Source: Aphis gossypii (taxonomy: Eukaryota; Arthropoda; Insecta; Hemiptera; Aphididae). From it: a stretch of DNA of 64,000 nucleotides. Both the position numbers and the translations under genes were made by a program. The stretch's first letter is position 1, and each line of letters opens with the position of its first letter. The DNA is taken from the NCBI RefSeq assembly GCF_020184175.1, contig NC_065532.1, positions 49,000,287 through 49,064,286 on the forward strand, written 5' to 3'. The notes beneath the pieces were generated by a model, which ran no database searches, had not been told where the DNA came from, and saw only the letters and a program-made list of their open reading frames with translations. Below, one piece after another: positions 13,684 through 25,420 of this stretch.

Positions 13684-13745
13684 CCCGAGTTAAGCTGAGT
13701 GCCGAACATTACTACATTTCTAATGGATGACCACCTGGGATTTTC
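13684..13745 (+). pseudogene. 5S rRNA-derived fragment (5S pseudogene or SINE3-like)
   Basis: CCGAGTTAAGCTGAGTGCC corresponds to the 5S rRNA internal promoter A box (AAGTTAAGCA), and TAATGGATGACCACCTGGGA, about 32 bases further on, corresponds to the C-box region (TTGGATGGGTGACCGCCTGGGA). Order and spacing match the second half of 5S rRNA, but many positions differ and the 5' third is not recognisable. It is therefore a decayed 5S copy or the 5S-derived head of a SINE3-type retroposon. Identification rests on comparison with remembered insect 5S sequence. Confidence 0.5.
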
Positions 13746-16700
13746 ACAACAGTGTTCTACTCTCAGTACGAGCTTTACTTAGTGTAAGTAGATTAACATT
13801 CACCTGCCTGTCTGGGTGCTCAAAAAAAATAAAAAATAGTATTTTCTAGAGAGTAAGTTGTGAAAATATATTCTTCTCTTTTTAAAATAGTGCTAAAAAA
13901 AAACCCAAATTCTTTTTCTAATAATAAGAAACAGTGAGGATTTTAATTCAATATAATTTTTACACGTGTTTGAAAATATTGATAACTTATAAACAGTGAT
14001 TCGCAAAACTTTAGGAAATGAAGATGAGGAGTCCAAAATAACTGATAGCATTAATCTACGAATTGGTTTGTTTAAAATTGTATCATTAAACCGTATTAAA
14101 TAGGAATTAAAAATGAAGCTTTTGAGTGTGTCAACTTAGAGGAACTCTAAAATCAATAAATTAGTAATACGAGAGAATTACAGAATCAGTTGCAACAGAC
14201 ATTTTGACCACTAATACATTTTATATTACCATTATCCATACGAAGGAACATAATGTTGATTAAGTATTTTGATTTGAAACAAAAAAGACACTTTTATATT
14301 AAGAAAAATTAGTGCTATTAATGCTACACGACAGATATTTATATGTACCGATACAGAATGTTTATTTAAGTCAATAAAAGCATTTTTAGTTAATAATTTA
14401 TTATATATTAAAATTTCAACCAAATAAAATTACATACACAATTTTTTTTTTTTTTTTAATGACCAGACATATTGCTTTCATTTCTTTGATATGGTAACTA
14501 TATTGTATTACAATTATGTTAAAATTACCATAATAATATGCGTTTACAATATAACGAAGGTTTTTTGTGTTTTTTTGTGAACAGATATTTTTAGAACTTC
14601 TTACTAAGAAACAACAATTGGAAAATAAATAAATATGAACATCAGATCTACAATAGTAAATGGTGCAATGGTAAATACAAAAATATTAATTTTCCTTAAT
14701 TTTCCTACCGGTGTTATATTTTATAACTTTAAGAATCTAAAAATAAGTCGAGTTAACTAAAAATAGTTGTACTACTACTACATTTTCCTGCAGTACCTAT
14801 GAACAGATTTATCAAACGATGTACGTTCAACGTGTACTATACCCGGTACCGATATTTTGATGACAACATTTAATCGAACTGGTGGCCAAGGATTGAAAGA
14901 TAGTGTTGCTTTAGAATTTGCATGTTTTTAACCGAATACAATTTTCCATAGTTCAATATTTACATTTATGTGTGTGGGTCAGAATATATACGTATAGCGT
15001 CGACCGTTACTTGGCGGCTGCCGCCGACACCCTACACGTTATGCGCAACACGCTGTATAAATACTGCCGCCACGCGTGCCCTTATAATAAATTAAGCACA
15101 TTCTTTTTGCGGCCAAATTCATTTACATACCTTTACATTCATTATTCAGATCAATTTATCGTTATTTATTAAACATTATTTGACTGAGCACTTTTCATTA
15201 ACCGACACTACAAATATTCACACTCACAATATAATAGTATCATTATATTAATACAGCACTTGCACTATTTCTTTGATAATTATTACAAAATATCTCAGAC
15301 CTGCATGTCCGACCAATGCGTTTTTTGTTGCGTCAGAAAAAAAAGAGATATAAATCGGAATAAAAATTGATAAAAAAAATCAATAAAAAATTTTTTCACT
15401 GAAAAATTCTAATTTACATCTTAAGTTTACAATTCTAACGAATCCACATATTAATACGTTCTTTATTGCATTTTTATAATTACCTTTAAACATGGTTAGT
15501 ATATTTTGTGAACTATGATTAAAGAATGTACTTTGAATAATATTTGGGAAAACTAAGTATAGCTAAGTACATATTGAATTTCCGCGTATTATAGTAATTC
15601 GTAGTAACATAATATGTTTATGTTGCAATATAATATTCTATTCTATATAATATATATATAGTCATTGCAACATTACTACTTCAAACCAAGTGTATATTGA
15701 TCTAGATTTACAGGGATACCGTAGAACTTATAATTCTTCAATAAAAATAAATTAATGCATTCAAAATAGTAGGTAATAAATAAAATTACAACTTTAATCT
15801 TATTAAAAAGTCATTATTCTATAGTGGAATATGTACTTTCATAAAAAAACACCGATAAATTATTTATTCGTATATAGACGTATACTGTAGGTATACATAA
15901 ATTTTCTAAATTAAATTATTGTTCTACCCACGTCTACCTAAACGTTTTAACAATCATATGCACTTACAGCGATCAGTGATCACGTTTTAATTAAATACCT
16001 AAGTTGAGAATATAAAAACCATTTATAGCTGTCTTCAAAAAACATAATAAACGGTGTTTCAGTCGTATATTCACGATAAATTACTAAAAGAAGTTAATTT
16101 CACCCAATGTCCTCGTAAATAGGAAAAAGTTTACAGCGTCTTTAATGCAATTACGTTTTAAACATCCAGGGCACAAAAGATGATTGTGTCTGTACGAGTG
16201 GTATATATACTGACGTAAATTAATGTTATAATAAAATCTCGTCGAAAAATAACTCTTTGAGAACAATTATAGTAGGTATATTGTTGCGTATCATTATTTT
16301 ATTAACTCAATATACGTATTATTGTTTATTTTTGCGACATTATGATCGCAATAATATTATTAGGTAAGGTATAGTTCTAACTACAAAAGAATCATATTTA
16401 GCTCGTCGTTTATAAAATTGTATAAGTACAGTGAATTTCATTTTGCCATTTTATTTAATACGTTAAAATGCATTTTATTTTATTATATATCTATAAGTAC
16501 AATACATCATATTATAACAACAAACCACGTTATATTATAAACATTTTGTTGTATACACTGAAGATAATAATATATATTTGATGAAGTAATTATTTGACGT
16601 TATTTATACGAACATTCAAGAAGCAACACGCGATGTCCATTATTTAATATTTATTATTATTGTTTACGGACGGTATCATTTATAAACGTTGTTCAAAAAA

Positions 16701-16800
16701 TTGCGCGCAGAGAGTAATAATTACTTTAAAAGAATTTTTCTTCTAAAAATAAAATTTGAACGAGATATGTAAAAACACTTATTTTCCCTTTACTTAAACA
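13746..16800. other. AT-rich non-coding sequence
   Basis: A small GC-richer patch occurs around 14980-15075 (GCGGCTGCCGCCGACACC). A donor-like GTGTAAGTAG lies at about 13778. No coding exon or repeat could be defined. Confidence 0.5.
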
Positions 16801-17660
16801 CAATTTTTTTTTTATACACAAAAAAAAGTTGTGCGGTGCACGCCGAACTTGCTTTCTAAAAGGAAGATTTTGCACAGGCAGTTTAATACGCTGTGGAAGA
16901 ATTTTGTTTGAGAGCGAACAACCAAATAGAATTATATTATATAAATAATAAATATTATATACTTATACGTCAGATAACATATATAAAAAAAGACGAGCGA
17001 GATCCAAAAAAAGACAGGAAAAAATGTATACCGCAAACTTTAAAGCGTTCCTATTATGTATATAGTGATAATAATAATAATAATAATATTCACCCGTCAT
17101 CGCCGGTTCTCCTCGACATAACAAGGCGTATACTATACACATATATTCTGCCATTACGGGGTTACGCCGTGGTTGATGGGTAAGAGTGTTGTGTGTATTC
17201 GCACAAAGGATCCTTTGAAAACGTCTGCTGGACGGGACAGTACGGATGAAGAACTGCTTTTGTACACGGGTCGGCGGCCAACGTGCTCGGCATTCGGAAA
17301 GCCTTTGGACACTGCACACATGCTGACGGTGAAATTAAAAGCGTCAAAAGCTCAATGGTTTAGAATAATATATATATATTATATAATTTGCATCGGTTTA
17401 TACGTGACAATTCGAGTGTTTAATGTTTTAAGACGCATGTTATTTCTCTCAGCTTTATGTAAGCCTCGTATGTGTTAAAATATATTAATAATACTCAGGA
17501 ATAAATGGACCGAGAAGACCCGTACAACAGTGAACAGATCTGGGCCGAACGAAATTTCTCGACTTAACTATAAATATCCAACGTAATCTGCGGGATTTTA
17601 GGTTATTTCCGAGCTCTCGAATTGATTTAGGGATGCTACTATGACGTTTCGTGCCAATAA
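16801..17660. promoter_or_regulatory. CpG-rich block with overlapping frames on both strands
   Basis: GC-richer DNA near 17090-17340 keeps several overlapping frames open: 96 and 101 codons on plus, 118 and 61 on minus. This is what elevated GC alone produces, and none shows a domain. A donor-like GGGTAAGAG is at 17178. An (AAT)n tract lies at about 17067-17088. Most likely regulatory or untranslated exon sequence. Confidence 0.3.
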
Positions 17661-19440
17661 TATTGAATATTTAAAACAAGGCAGAGGTCAAGACGTTACA
17701 AACTCCGAGTTCTAGTAGTATTCGAAGCAACGAGCATAATAGAATGATCATCGTCCAGCTCACGGACCAGCCCAGTGAAGTATTAATAAACAGGGTAAAT
17801 GGTTATATGGGTTTTAACCTCTTGAGACAAGTATTAATATTAGGTTTGGATAACCGGCCATTATGCGCACATCTAAACAGCTATATGATAATATACAATA
17901 TTTGAAATTCCCTATATTCATTACATTTAAATGAAACCTTATCCCCTCCTCGAAAAATCAGTATCAACAAATATTGTACGAGACGTGAAATAATTTTAAA
18001 TCATTTTAACCATTTTCTTTTTATGAAAAACTTAACAATTTAATCACGTACTAAAAACATTATAGTAAACCGTGCTCGGCTCAAAATCGTTTTCAAATGC
18101 GATGATTTATCATTGCTTTCAAATGTATATTAATAATTCACCATTATCCTGCGCCGAGATGAATGAAGCAAAACGAGTTTCCAACACCCGCTCTTCGTAC
18201 ACTACCAGGATTTATTTTTTTTAACATAATGTGTTGAATGGCGAGAAGTATAGGCAATAGTGATACATTACTGTGTTGAACAACATCATAAATAATGGTC
18301 AATATCAATAATAATATTGTTCATAACTATTATTACCGGACATTGTAACGAAAATGTGTAATTTTTAAATACATCCAATGCCCATGGATATCTTATTAAA
18401 GATTTTAACTACTGAATACAGTATTGTACATATTAACATGTAATTAAACTGTGTTGATATTATGAAATATAGATGAAATTAACAAATAATTTTTAGAAAA
18501 ATATTTCAAATATGAAATATTAATCAATAAATGCAATTCATGGGTCTGAACTCATTTTCCATGGTATACGTATATCGTATAATAAGTGTCTACTTCATAA
18601 TTGGTGATAGGTCGTTAATGTCGTTATTTCTTAATAGTGTGTTGTTATCGTCATCATCATCACCATTATATTATTATTGTTATTATTATTATATAAAGGA
18701 CAAGGAAAAAATTATAGTATTAACTACGTCAGTGGCAGAGAAAACTGAGGGAAATGAACTCTCTCGCTCTTTAATGGATATAACTACATGCACTTATTTA
18801 GTACGTTGTGGCATTTTCGGTGTTTGGCACGCGCGGTGTCTAATGACCCTAAGATACATTAAGCACGCGAATTCCGTACGATGGCTTTTATTTTATTTTC
18901 TCGTCCTTTTAGCGACGCCATTAGGCGTTTAACAATATTTTATATATCTATACTCTATACATGATAATTCACACACAAGAAGCTAATTTTAATATTTTTT
19001 ATCTTGTAAAATTTGAATAATAAATAATATTATAATATTCATTTTTTAAAAAACACATTAACAACCACGCGTTTTGATTTTGACTTTTTTTATACCAAAC
19101 GCACATATATATAGTAATACATTATATTATTATTATGTCGTATACTAAAGCAAAAAATTATATAATTCCACTTAGTTATCTATTGTCTACCAATGCTCTA
19201 TTTTATAAAGTAATTCAAAATGTATATATTTACAGTACTTTATAGTAGCTAGAAATAAAAAGTCACTTTTGGTATTAAATTTTAGATTCTAAAGATTGTA
19301 TTGGTTTTAGTGGTTTTAGTATTTTTATACATCTAACAACACTTTTTAGAGTAGGAACATTTTGCTTTAGTAGGTAGGTATTCAACATTGAGAATGGTTT
19401 CTGGTATCAAATTTGATCTAATTCAACGCGATTCTTAACC
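17661..19440. other. AT-rich non-coding sequence
   Basis: Contains trinucleotide-like ATT/ATC tracts near 18645-18690. The 133-codon frame at 18531-18932 runs through them; it has no recognisable domain and I do not call it a gene. Confidence 0.45.
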
Positions 19441-19479
19441 GTTTATAAAACAAAGACACTAAACGAAAGACTTTTAGAA

Positions 19480-19651
19480 ATTTCGGACCCACCCCCGTCT
19501 TACTAACTTTCTTTCAAATAATTTTTTTTTTTTTCAAAATATCTTACGTTATATTTCCTAGCTGGAAACCCCAATAGAGACCCCACAAACCCCCAACATG
19601 ATAGTGTTGCGGACGTCCAGAGGGCCACAGATAACAGTTTAAGAGTCACTG
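19480..19651 (-). mobile_element. hAT-like element terminus, degraded
   Basis: On the minus strand the segment begins CAGTGACTCTTAAACTGTTA and continues through GTGGCCCTCTGG, the pattern of hAT ends (CAGTGGTTCTCAAACTGT). The inner part is C-rich on plus (GACCCACCCCCGTC, ACCCCACAAACCCCC), which sets it apart from surrounding DNA. The opposite end was not found. Confidence 0.5.
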
Positions 19652-21950
19652 ATCTAATTGATACATTAGGATTGAAAATTGAAAAATCGTACTTTTATTA
19701 ATAATTTAAAATTCAATATAATAATGTCATATTATGTCTTAAAACAATAAGAAATGAGAACATTTAAGAAACGTCAGTTTTCGACAAAATCTATTTTGTT
19801 TATTAGTTGTAATTTGGAAAAAAATAATTATATATAATTATCTATGTATAGACCTGAAATGTTCATAAAATATTTATAATAACATTTTCTAAACACCTCT
19901 TTACAAATTATTTATAAACATTTTACAATTTTTTTCTCATTTTATGTCTATAACGTTTTTATATACCGATCAATAGCTAAAAATTAAATACAAAATTCCA
20001 TGTTACAATTTCTAATACCTATTACAATCACTCGCGTACAATTTTTTTTGGTAATAAAAAAAATAATAATAATTTCTAACCAAATTATATATTCAAATGT
20101 AAAATTACGACTTTTCCTCCAACGATTTTTTATAATTCAAATAATATGAACTATATAAATTAGAAATATTATACTATTAATTTTATTTATACCGTGAAAG
20201 ATATAAACTTATTCACACCAAAATAACATTAAATACTAACTAATAAGTTGTGTATGATATATGTGGCAAAAATTAGTTCAGTCAACCGAATTCATAAAAT
20301 AAGAATAACACATAGGTAATTATTGATAAAATACAAATCAACCTAAAAAATAGCCTATACTGATTCATTAGCCTTCTTCATTCAACTTCAATGCTTAAAA
20401 TGATTTATCTTTTACTTAAAATTGAATGCATTCATTAAAGTGATCTACCAATAACATAGTCGTACTATTTACATCAAAACTAATTGTCTGGTTGGTTTTT
20501 TAGCTTACATAAAATGTGAACAATATTATGTTTTCACAAAATTAAATATATATATATAATGTATATAAATATTAAGAATGAATAATAAATATAAATATAA
20601 TTCTCATGATTCAAATACGTTTTATGTACATTTTAACTATACATAAATTTTTCCGTCAATATTTAACATACTATAATAATTATTTTTGTTTAACACGAAT
20701 ATTTGACCAGCGATGTTATATTTTACATTTAAAAATCGACTTGGGTTTGGTTGTAAGAAGTGTATTATATAGTATGGAATGTGTAAATGACACTATTAAT
20801 TTTGTATTTATAATTAGTGTTATTCCGAGTGTTATACACACAAAAGTATAATAATATATTAAATATGCACGAGAGCAATAATCACGTGCCACCAAATTAA
20901 TTATAGCACCCTTTTAACCACCCACTAACTTACAATCATATAATAAACATTAAACACGATATACACGTCATGTTCAATTTTTAGATTCTGAAGTGAACGA
21001 TAAAATGTCTCAGACGCATATTATCATTACTCTGTGCTCAGACGTGATAATTTTATTGTTCAATAATAATAGTATTATAATATATGCATTGTGCATGTAT
21101 ATAGTTATTAAAAATTCACCATTATTTTTTAGAGTAATAAAAACATATTCCAGCTAATACCACGAATACCATCTAATCTAACAGATATACTAACAGATTA
21201 GTAATTGGATTTAAATTGTAATAATAGTAGCCACAGCAATTTATATCCGTCATTGATTGCATGAAATATGTTTAATATTTATTTTATATTGAAAATAATA
21301 ATATGGTCTAATATTTTTGAACCATCGGTCAAATTATATTTACTTATATTTGTGTAATTAATTAATCTGTGCATTATCATAAGTTTTTTTATTTTTTATT
21401 TTTTTTTTTGATATAATGATTTATCATTTCCTTTTAATAATAACAACTGGACACCTTAAGTAACTGAAGCAACGTGTTATTATATAACTATAGCATTCAA
21501 AGTATTTAAGTATATAAATAAATGTAATAAATGACAATACTATATTCATAGTATTGCTGGCTAGCATAATATTAATATTAACTTTAATAAAAAATTAAAA
21601 AAATTGTTTGATAATAGTTAATCTACTAAGTAAAATTTAATTAGCAATTCATAATCATAAATAAAAATGTATCATATAATATAGAAATACAGTATAATAT
21701 TATCTAAATTTCAATATGAAAAGTAATTATGCTTTTATGTTATTTATTTATATTTAAGTAAAATATAGACATTTATTACTAGACAAATTTATCATTTTAT
21801 AAATATTAAATATTGTATTACTATAATAATTATGAATTGCATGTGAAAAAACAATAACAATTGTAATCAAAAAAATTACGAATTCAAATTAAGCTTTTTT
21901 TCAATACTGATAAATATTTTGTTTAAAATGTATCTTTTCTTCAATAAGTT
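19652..21950. other. AT-rich non-coding sequence
   Basis: Nothing recognisable; an 81-codon plus frame (20606-20851) is I/Y/F-rich and has no splice context. Confidence 0.5.
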
Positions 21951-21952
21951 TA

Positions 21953-22420
21953 TATTCTGAGCAAAACGATGAACGTATTGATTTTACAATGATGTGTGTA
22001 TTTTTTTTTCTATTTGTCATCATCTATTGGGGTAGTAAAAATACTTTGGATTTAGGGTAATCAACGTTCTCAGTACTTTTCTAAATAATCGAGAAAAAAT
22101 AATGAAGAAAAAATGATTATTTTTACAATAAATCAGTTTTTGAGAAAATTTATTTCTTTATTTTATTATAATTTTTAAAAAATAACGGCGGTAGGTATAC
22201 TTAAAATTTTAATTAAGATTTTATATTATTATTTTCTATGAATGATATAATTTTTAAAATATTTTGGACTATTTTTAGTTTATTTTTATAAATATCGATA
22301 AAAAAAAATATGAATGGGTAAAAATGCTTGAAGATGAAATCCATAATTCTTTTTATGTATTGCAACCTTAATTAAAAAAACAATTTCTACCGGAAATTCA
22401 TACTATTTTTTATGACCGTT
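21953..22420 (+). repeat. Aphid interspersed repeat, partial copy
   Basis: ATTCTGAGCAAAACGATGAA followed by CGTATTGATTTTACAATGAT matches, on the opposite strand, the end of the long repeat at 46.87-48.69 kb (GATTCTGAACGAAGTGATGA, then TGTATTGATTTTACAATGAT). After about 60 bases the two diverge. The downstream part instead resembles the fragment at 46344-46560 (GTAAAAATAYTTTGRTTT), so a sub-family is present. Confidence 0.65.
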
Positions 22421-22854
22421 TTAAGTTTAAATTTTTACGACAATAGGTATTCACCCGTATAATAACTATTTCTCCATCATTAAGCATATAATCGATAACA
22501 GTTTTTAAACGTCGTAAATAATTATTGGGCAAGCATGTTAAAAAATCACTCTATTCCTAGAATACATTTAACACTTGCATGATAAGTTCTTATATTATTT
22601 TATATATGTATATAATATATATAGCTTAATGATTAAAGAGTGCGTTGCAGATAGCATGACGTTTAGGTTAACGTAAACACTGAACATATATAATATATAT
22701 ATATATTATACATAGTAATCGATTTATTAAACAAGTGTGTAAGTTTCCTCACCACCTTAGCTTATAAGACAACAACATTTGAATATTAGATGACGTTTAA
22801 AAGCATGAGGTATTACACATAGCGCGTTTTTTTTATTGTAGTATCTCCGTTAAG

Positions 22855-22935
22855 CAGTGGCGTAGCTACCGCAAGGGTTAACTAAACTGACAGTTGCCTC
22901 GGAGCATAATATTTTGTTGGGAGGTTACATGTGTG
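22855..22935 (+). mobile_element. hAT-like terminal motif, CAGTGGCGTAGCTA type
   Basis: CAGTGGCGTAGCTACCGCAA is a typical start of non-autonomous hAT elements in insects, and the following TGACAGTTGCCTCGG fits the usual GC-rich subterminal region. No clean inverse end was found within the next kilobase. Confidence 0.4.
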
Positions 22936-24060
22936 ATAATGGTTAACACTCAATCAATATCAAACTAAAGGGTATAGCGTGAGTAGTATAATTTCCATAT
23001 TGGAAAAAAATATTTTGACTTGAGGTGCTTTATTAATATTTAGCTTCGACACTTTCGATAAAGCCTAATCCACTTATTATATAAATAGAGCACTAATTAT
23101 TATAACCACAATTTCTCTATCAAGTCGTTTACTGTTACAATGATTAATAGGTAGTCAAAAAGTTATTAATATAATATAAATATATTAGATTATGTACGTA
23201 AATTGACACAGCAAGAACAACGCGATCGACAATGATTTAAAAATAATAATAGTACGATACTAAAATTTTCAAAAATTTATTGTACTTATTGCATAATTAT
23301 GAAATTCAATGATTGTAATTTGAAGATGATGAATGTATATACTCCAAATTTTTTTAATGAACGAAAAATACTAGATTTAAATTATTTAAATTATCAAGCG
23401 CATCATGATAGTTTTTCAGATGTATTTTTATATAAATATATATTTTTTGATTATTATATCATATTATTTTATTCATTTTATTTTATACTTTTATATTATT
23501 CATACATAGTAAATTGTTTTGTTTTTATAATTTTTTTGATTATTTTTATAAATGAATATTTTATTAGTTTTTTCTTTTTTTACTTTTAAATGTATTTATT
23601 TTTTATTTTGTTTTTAGATATTTTTCATGTTTTTCCATTATTTTATTTTTTGTTTATTTTAAGTATATGTTTTTCATTTTTTTCATTTTTAATACATAGC
23701 AAAAACATAAATTTTAAATAGAAATGTACTTCATCATAATAAAAGATTGAAAGTTAAGTTTAGTTTAAAACCTACTAAGTTGTAAATAAAATAATGATAA
23801 AAGATCAAAATTTAAATTTAATTTAAAAAAAAAATGTTAATGAAATTAAATAATAAAATTAAAAATAATAATAATAATGATAACAATAATCAAATTTTTA
23901 ATGTAAATTTTAAATAATTTATCACTAGAGCGCGAATTTTTAAGTAATAAAAAAGTCAAAATATGTATTAAAAAACATGAAATATTTAAAAAAAAATTAC
24001 AAACGAAATTTAGTCTCGTACAATTACTAAACAAATTTTAAATTTACAAATTTACAAATT
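22936..24060. other. Very AT-rich, T- then A-rich low-complexity DNA
   Basis: From 23440 to 23700 the plus strand is strongly T-rich (TTTTATTTT motifs), then A-rich to about 24060. The 96-codon frame at 23299-23589 is almost only F, I and Y and is a composition artefact. Confidence 0.6.
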
Positions 24061-24119
24061 TAAAATAATCCATGATCCATTTCTACCCATAAGCTTTTAC
24101 TATCTATTAGTTTACTCCA

Positions 24120-24269
24120 GATACTTTCAATAGATTTAGGTATTATAATAAATATTATCGCTGCATACCTAGCTATATCTATAAATCTGGCTAATGGATA
24201 CGGACACACAGCCGCTAGTAATACGATTCAAGCCAACTGCGTTTGGCCGAGTTATTGTTATCACTGCAC
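24120..24269 (+). other. Candidate exon with splice signals, function unknown
   Basis: Between an acceptor-like TTTACTCCAG (ends 24119) and an excellent donor GTAAGTTT (starts 24270) the plus strand keeps one frame open for 49 codons. The C-terminal half uses GC-richer codons and includes NGYGHTAASNTIQANC. No known domain is visible and no partner exons were found. It may be an untranslated or lncRNA exon instead. It directly precedes a CpG-rich island. Confidence 0.22.
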
Positions 24270-25046
24270 GTAAGTTTATACTTTGACGGGTTTTGACCCT
24301 TTTTTTCTCAAGTTCATTCCGGGGGACGTCGAACATTGACAGACTAAATATTATACATTATAATATAATAGACCGGCCCGTGGTGTACGACGTTTGATTT
24401 CCAGCACATTGTACACGTCACGCGATAACAATAATCCACCGCAGCGCAGTCGATGAGTTGAAAGCAAAACGTAGTAGTTTCGGCCAGGTCTATATATATA
24501 TATACATGGTTATAACCGTTATTATATCTCGTACGTAAAACGTATATATATTATATATATATATATAAGTATTGTATACGTAAAAGTAGATATATGTGAA
24601 GGGAAAATAAAGAGAGAGAGAGAGAGAGATCATCGTAACCACACGACTATATTTTTGAACCACACACACACACACTCACGTATTATATGTGAAATCTTGC
24701 CTGCGCCGCCGTCCTATAGTCGTTATAAACTCGGGTCTCGGGCCGTTCGCGGCTCACCACGTACGAAACATAATTCAACCGTATCAAACGGAGAAAAAAT
24801 TGACTACGCGGGGCTGCTCTATCCGCTCGCACACGCCGTAACGTCGATTTAAGAGAGAGAAATGATAGTGCAGGGTGTTTGGGGGTGAGACGAGGGTCGT
24901 GTCGAGGTTGGAAGAGGCAAGAGGCGATGGCGTATAACGATCGTTTGGTTTAACTCCCCTGGTCCTAATATATATATATATACTATATTATATACATATA
25001 TACATACATCCGCCCACGCGTATTGATTGTTGTACCCTGTATATAT

Positions 25047-25083
<37 letters not shown>

Positions 25084-25420
25084 AAATCCGGCTGACCAGT
25101 CTGACTCCAACATTCGTGTATGTACAGTGTACACCCCCTCATAAGTCCGCCACACGGGTTCACTTTCGGGAGAGGTCTCGGGGCCACCGGACTCTAATCC
25201 ATCAAAACGTCAATTCGAAACCGGGCCCGGCTGAGCGCGCCCCGGCTAGGAAACCGCCCGAACACGTATTTCTAATCTACACCTGTCCACAGCGATATCC
25301 GTTGATTTTTTTTTTTTTGCAACTCTGACAACCCAATGCTTCTCCGCCAAGACTGCTGCCACCGTTGTTATAATATTATTGGAAAAAGTAAACGATTTTG
25401 GCGTGTGGCGGAATAAAGAG
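24270..25420. promoter_or_regulatory. Large CpG-rich island with microsatellites
   Basis: This is one of the strongest GC-rich blocks (CGCCGTCGGGCCGTTCGCGG-like composition around 24700-24840, and GGGCCCGGCTGAGCGCGCC near 25225). It contains (AG)n at 24611-24629, (CA)n at 24661-24675 and (TG)n at 25051-25081. Frames of 65-112 codons overlap on both strands. Promoter or 5' UTR of an unknown transcript is plausible; no coding call is supported. Confidence 0.4.
25051..25081. repeat. (TG)n microsatellite
   Basis: Uninterrupted TG dinucleotide run inside the CpG-rich island. Confidence 0.95.

Noticed and set aside
18531..18932. 133-codon plus-strand frame
   Set aside because: Contains low-complexity Ser and Tyr runs from ATC/ATT repeats and no recognisable domain; no supporting splice structure.
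23299..23589. 96-codon plus-strand frame resembling a membrane protein
   Set aside because: Composition artefact of a T-rich tract; nearly all F, I, Y and L with no splice or start context.
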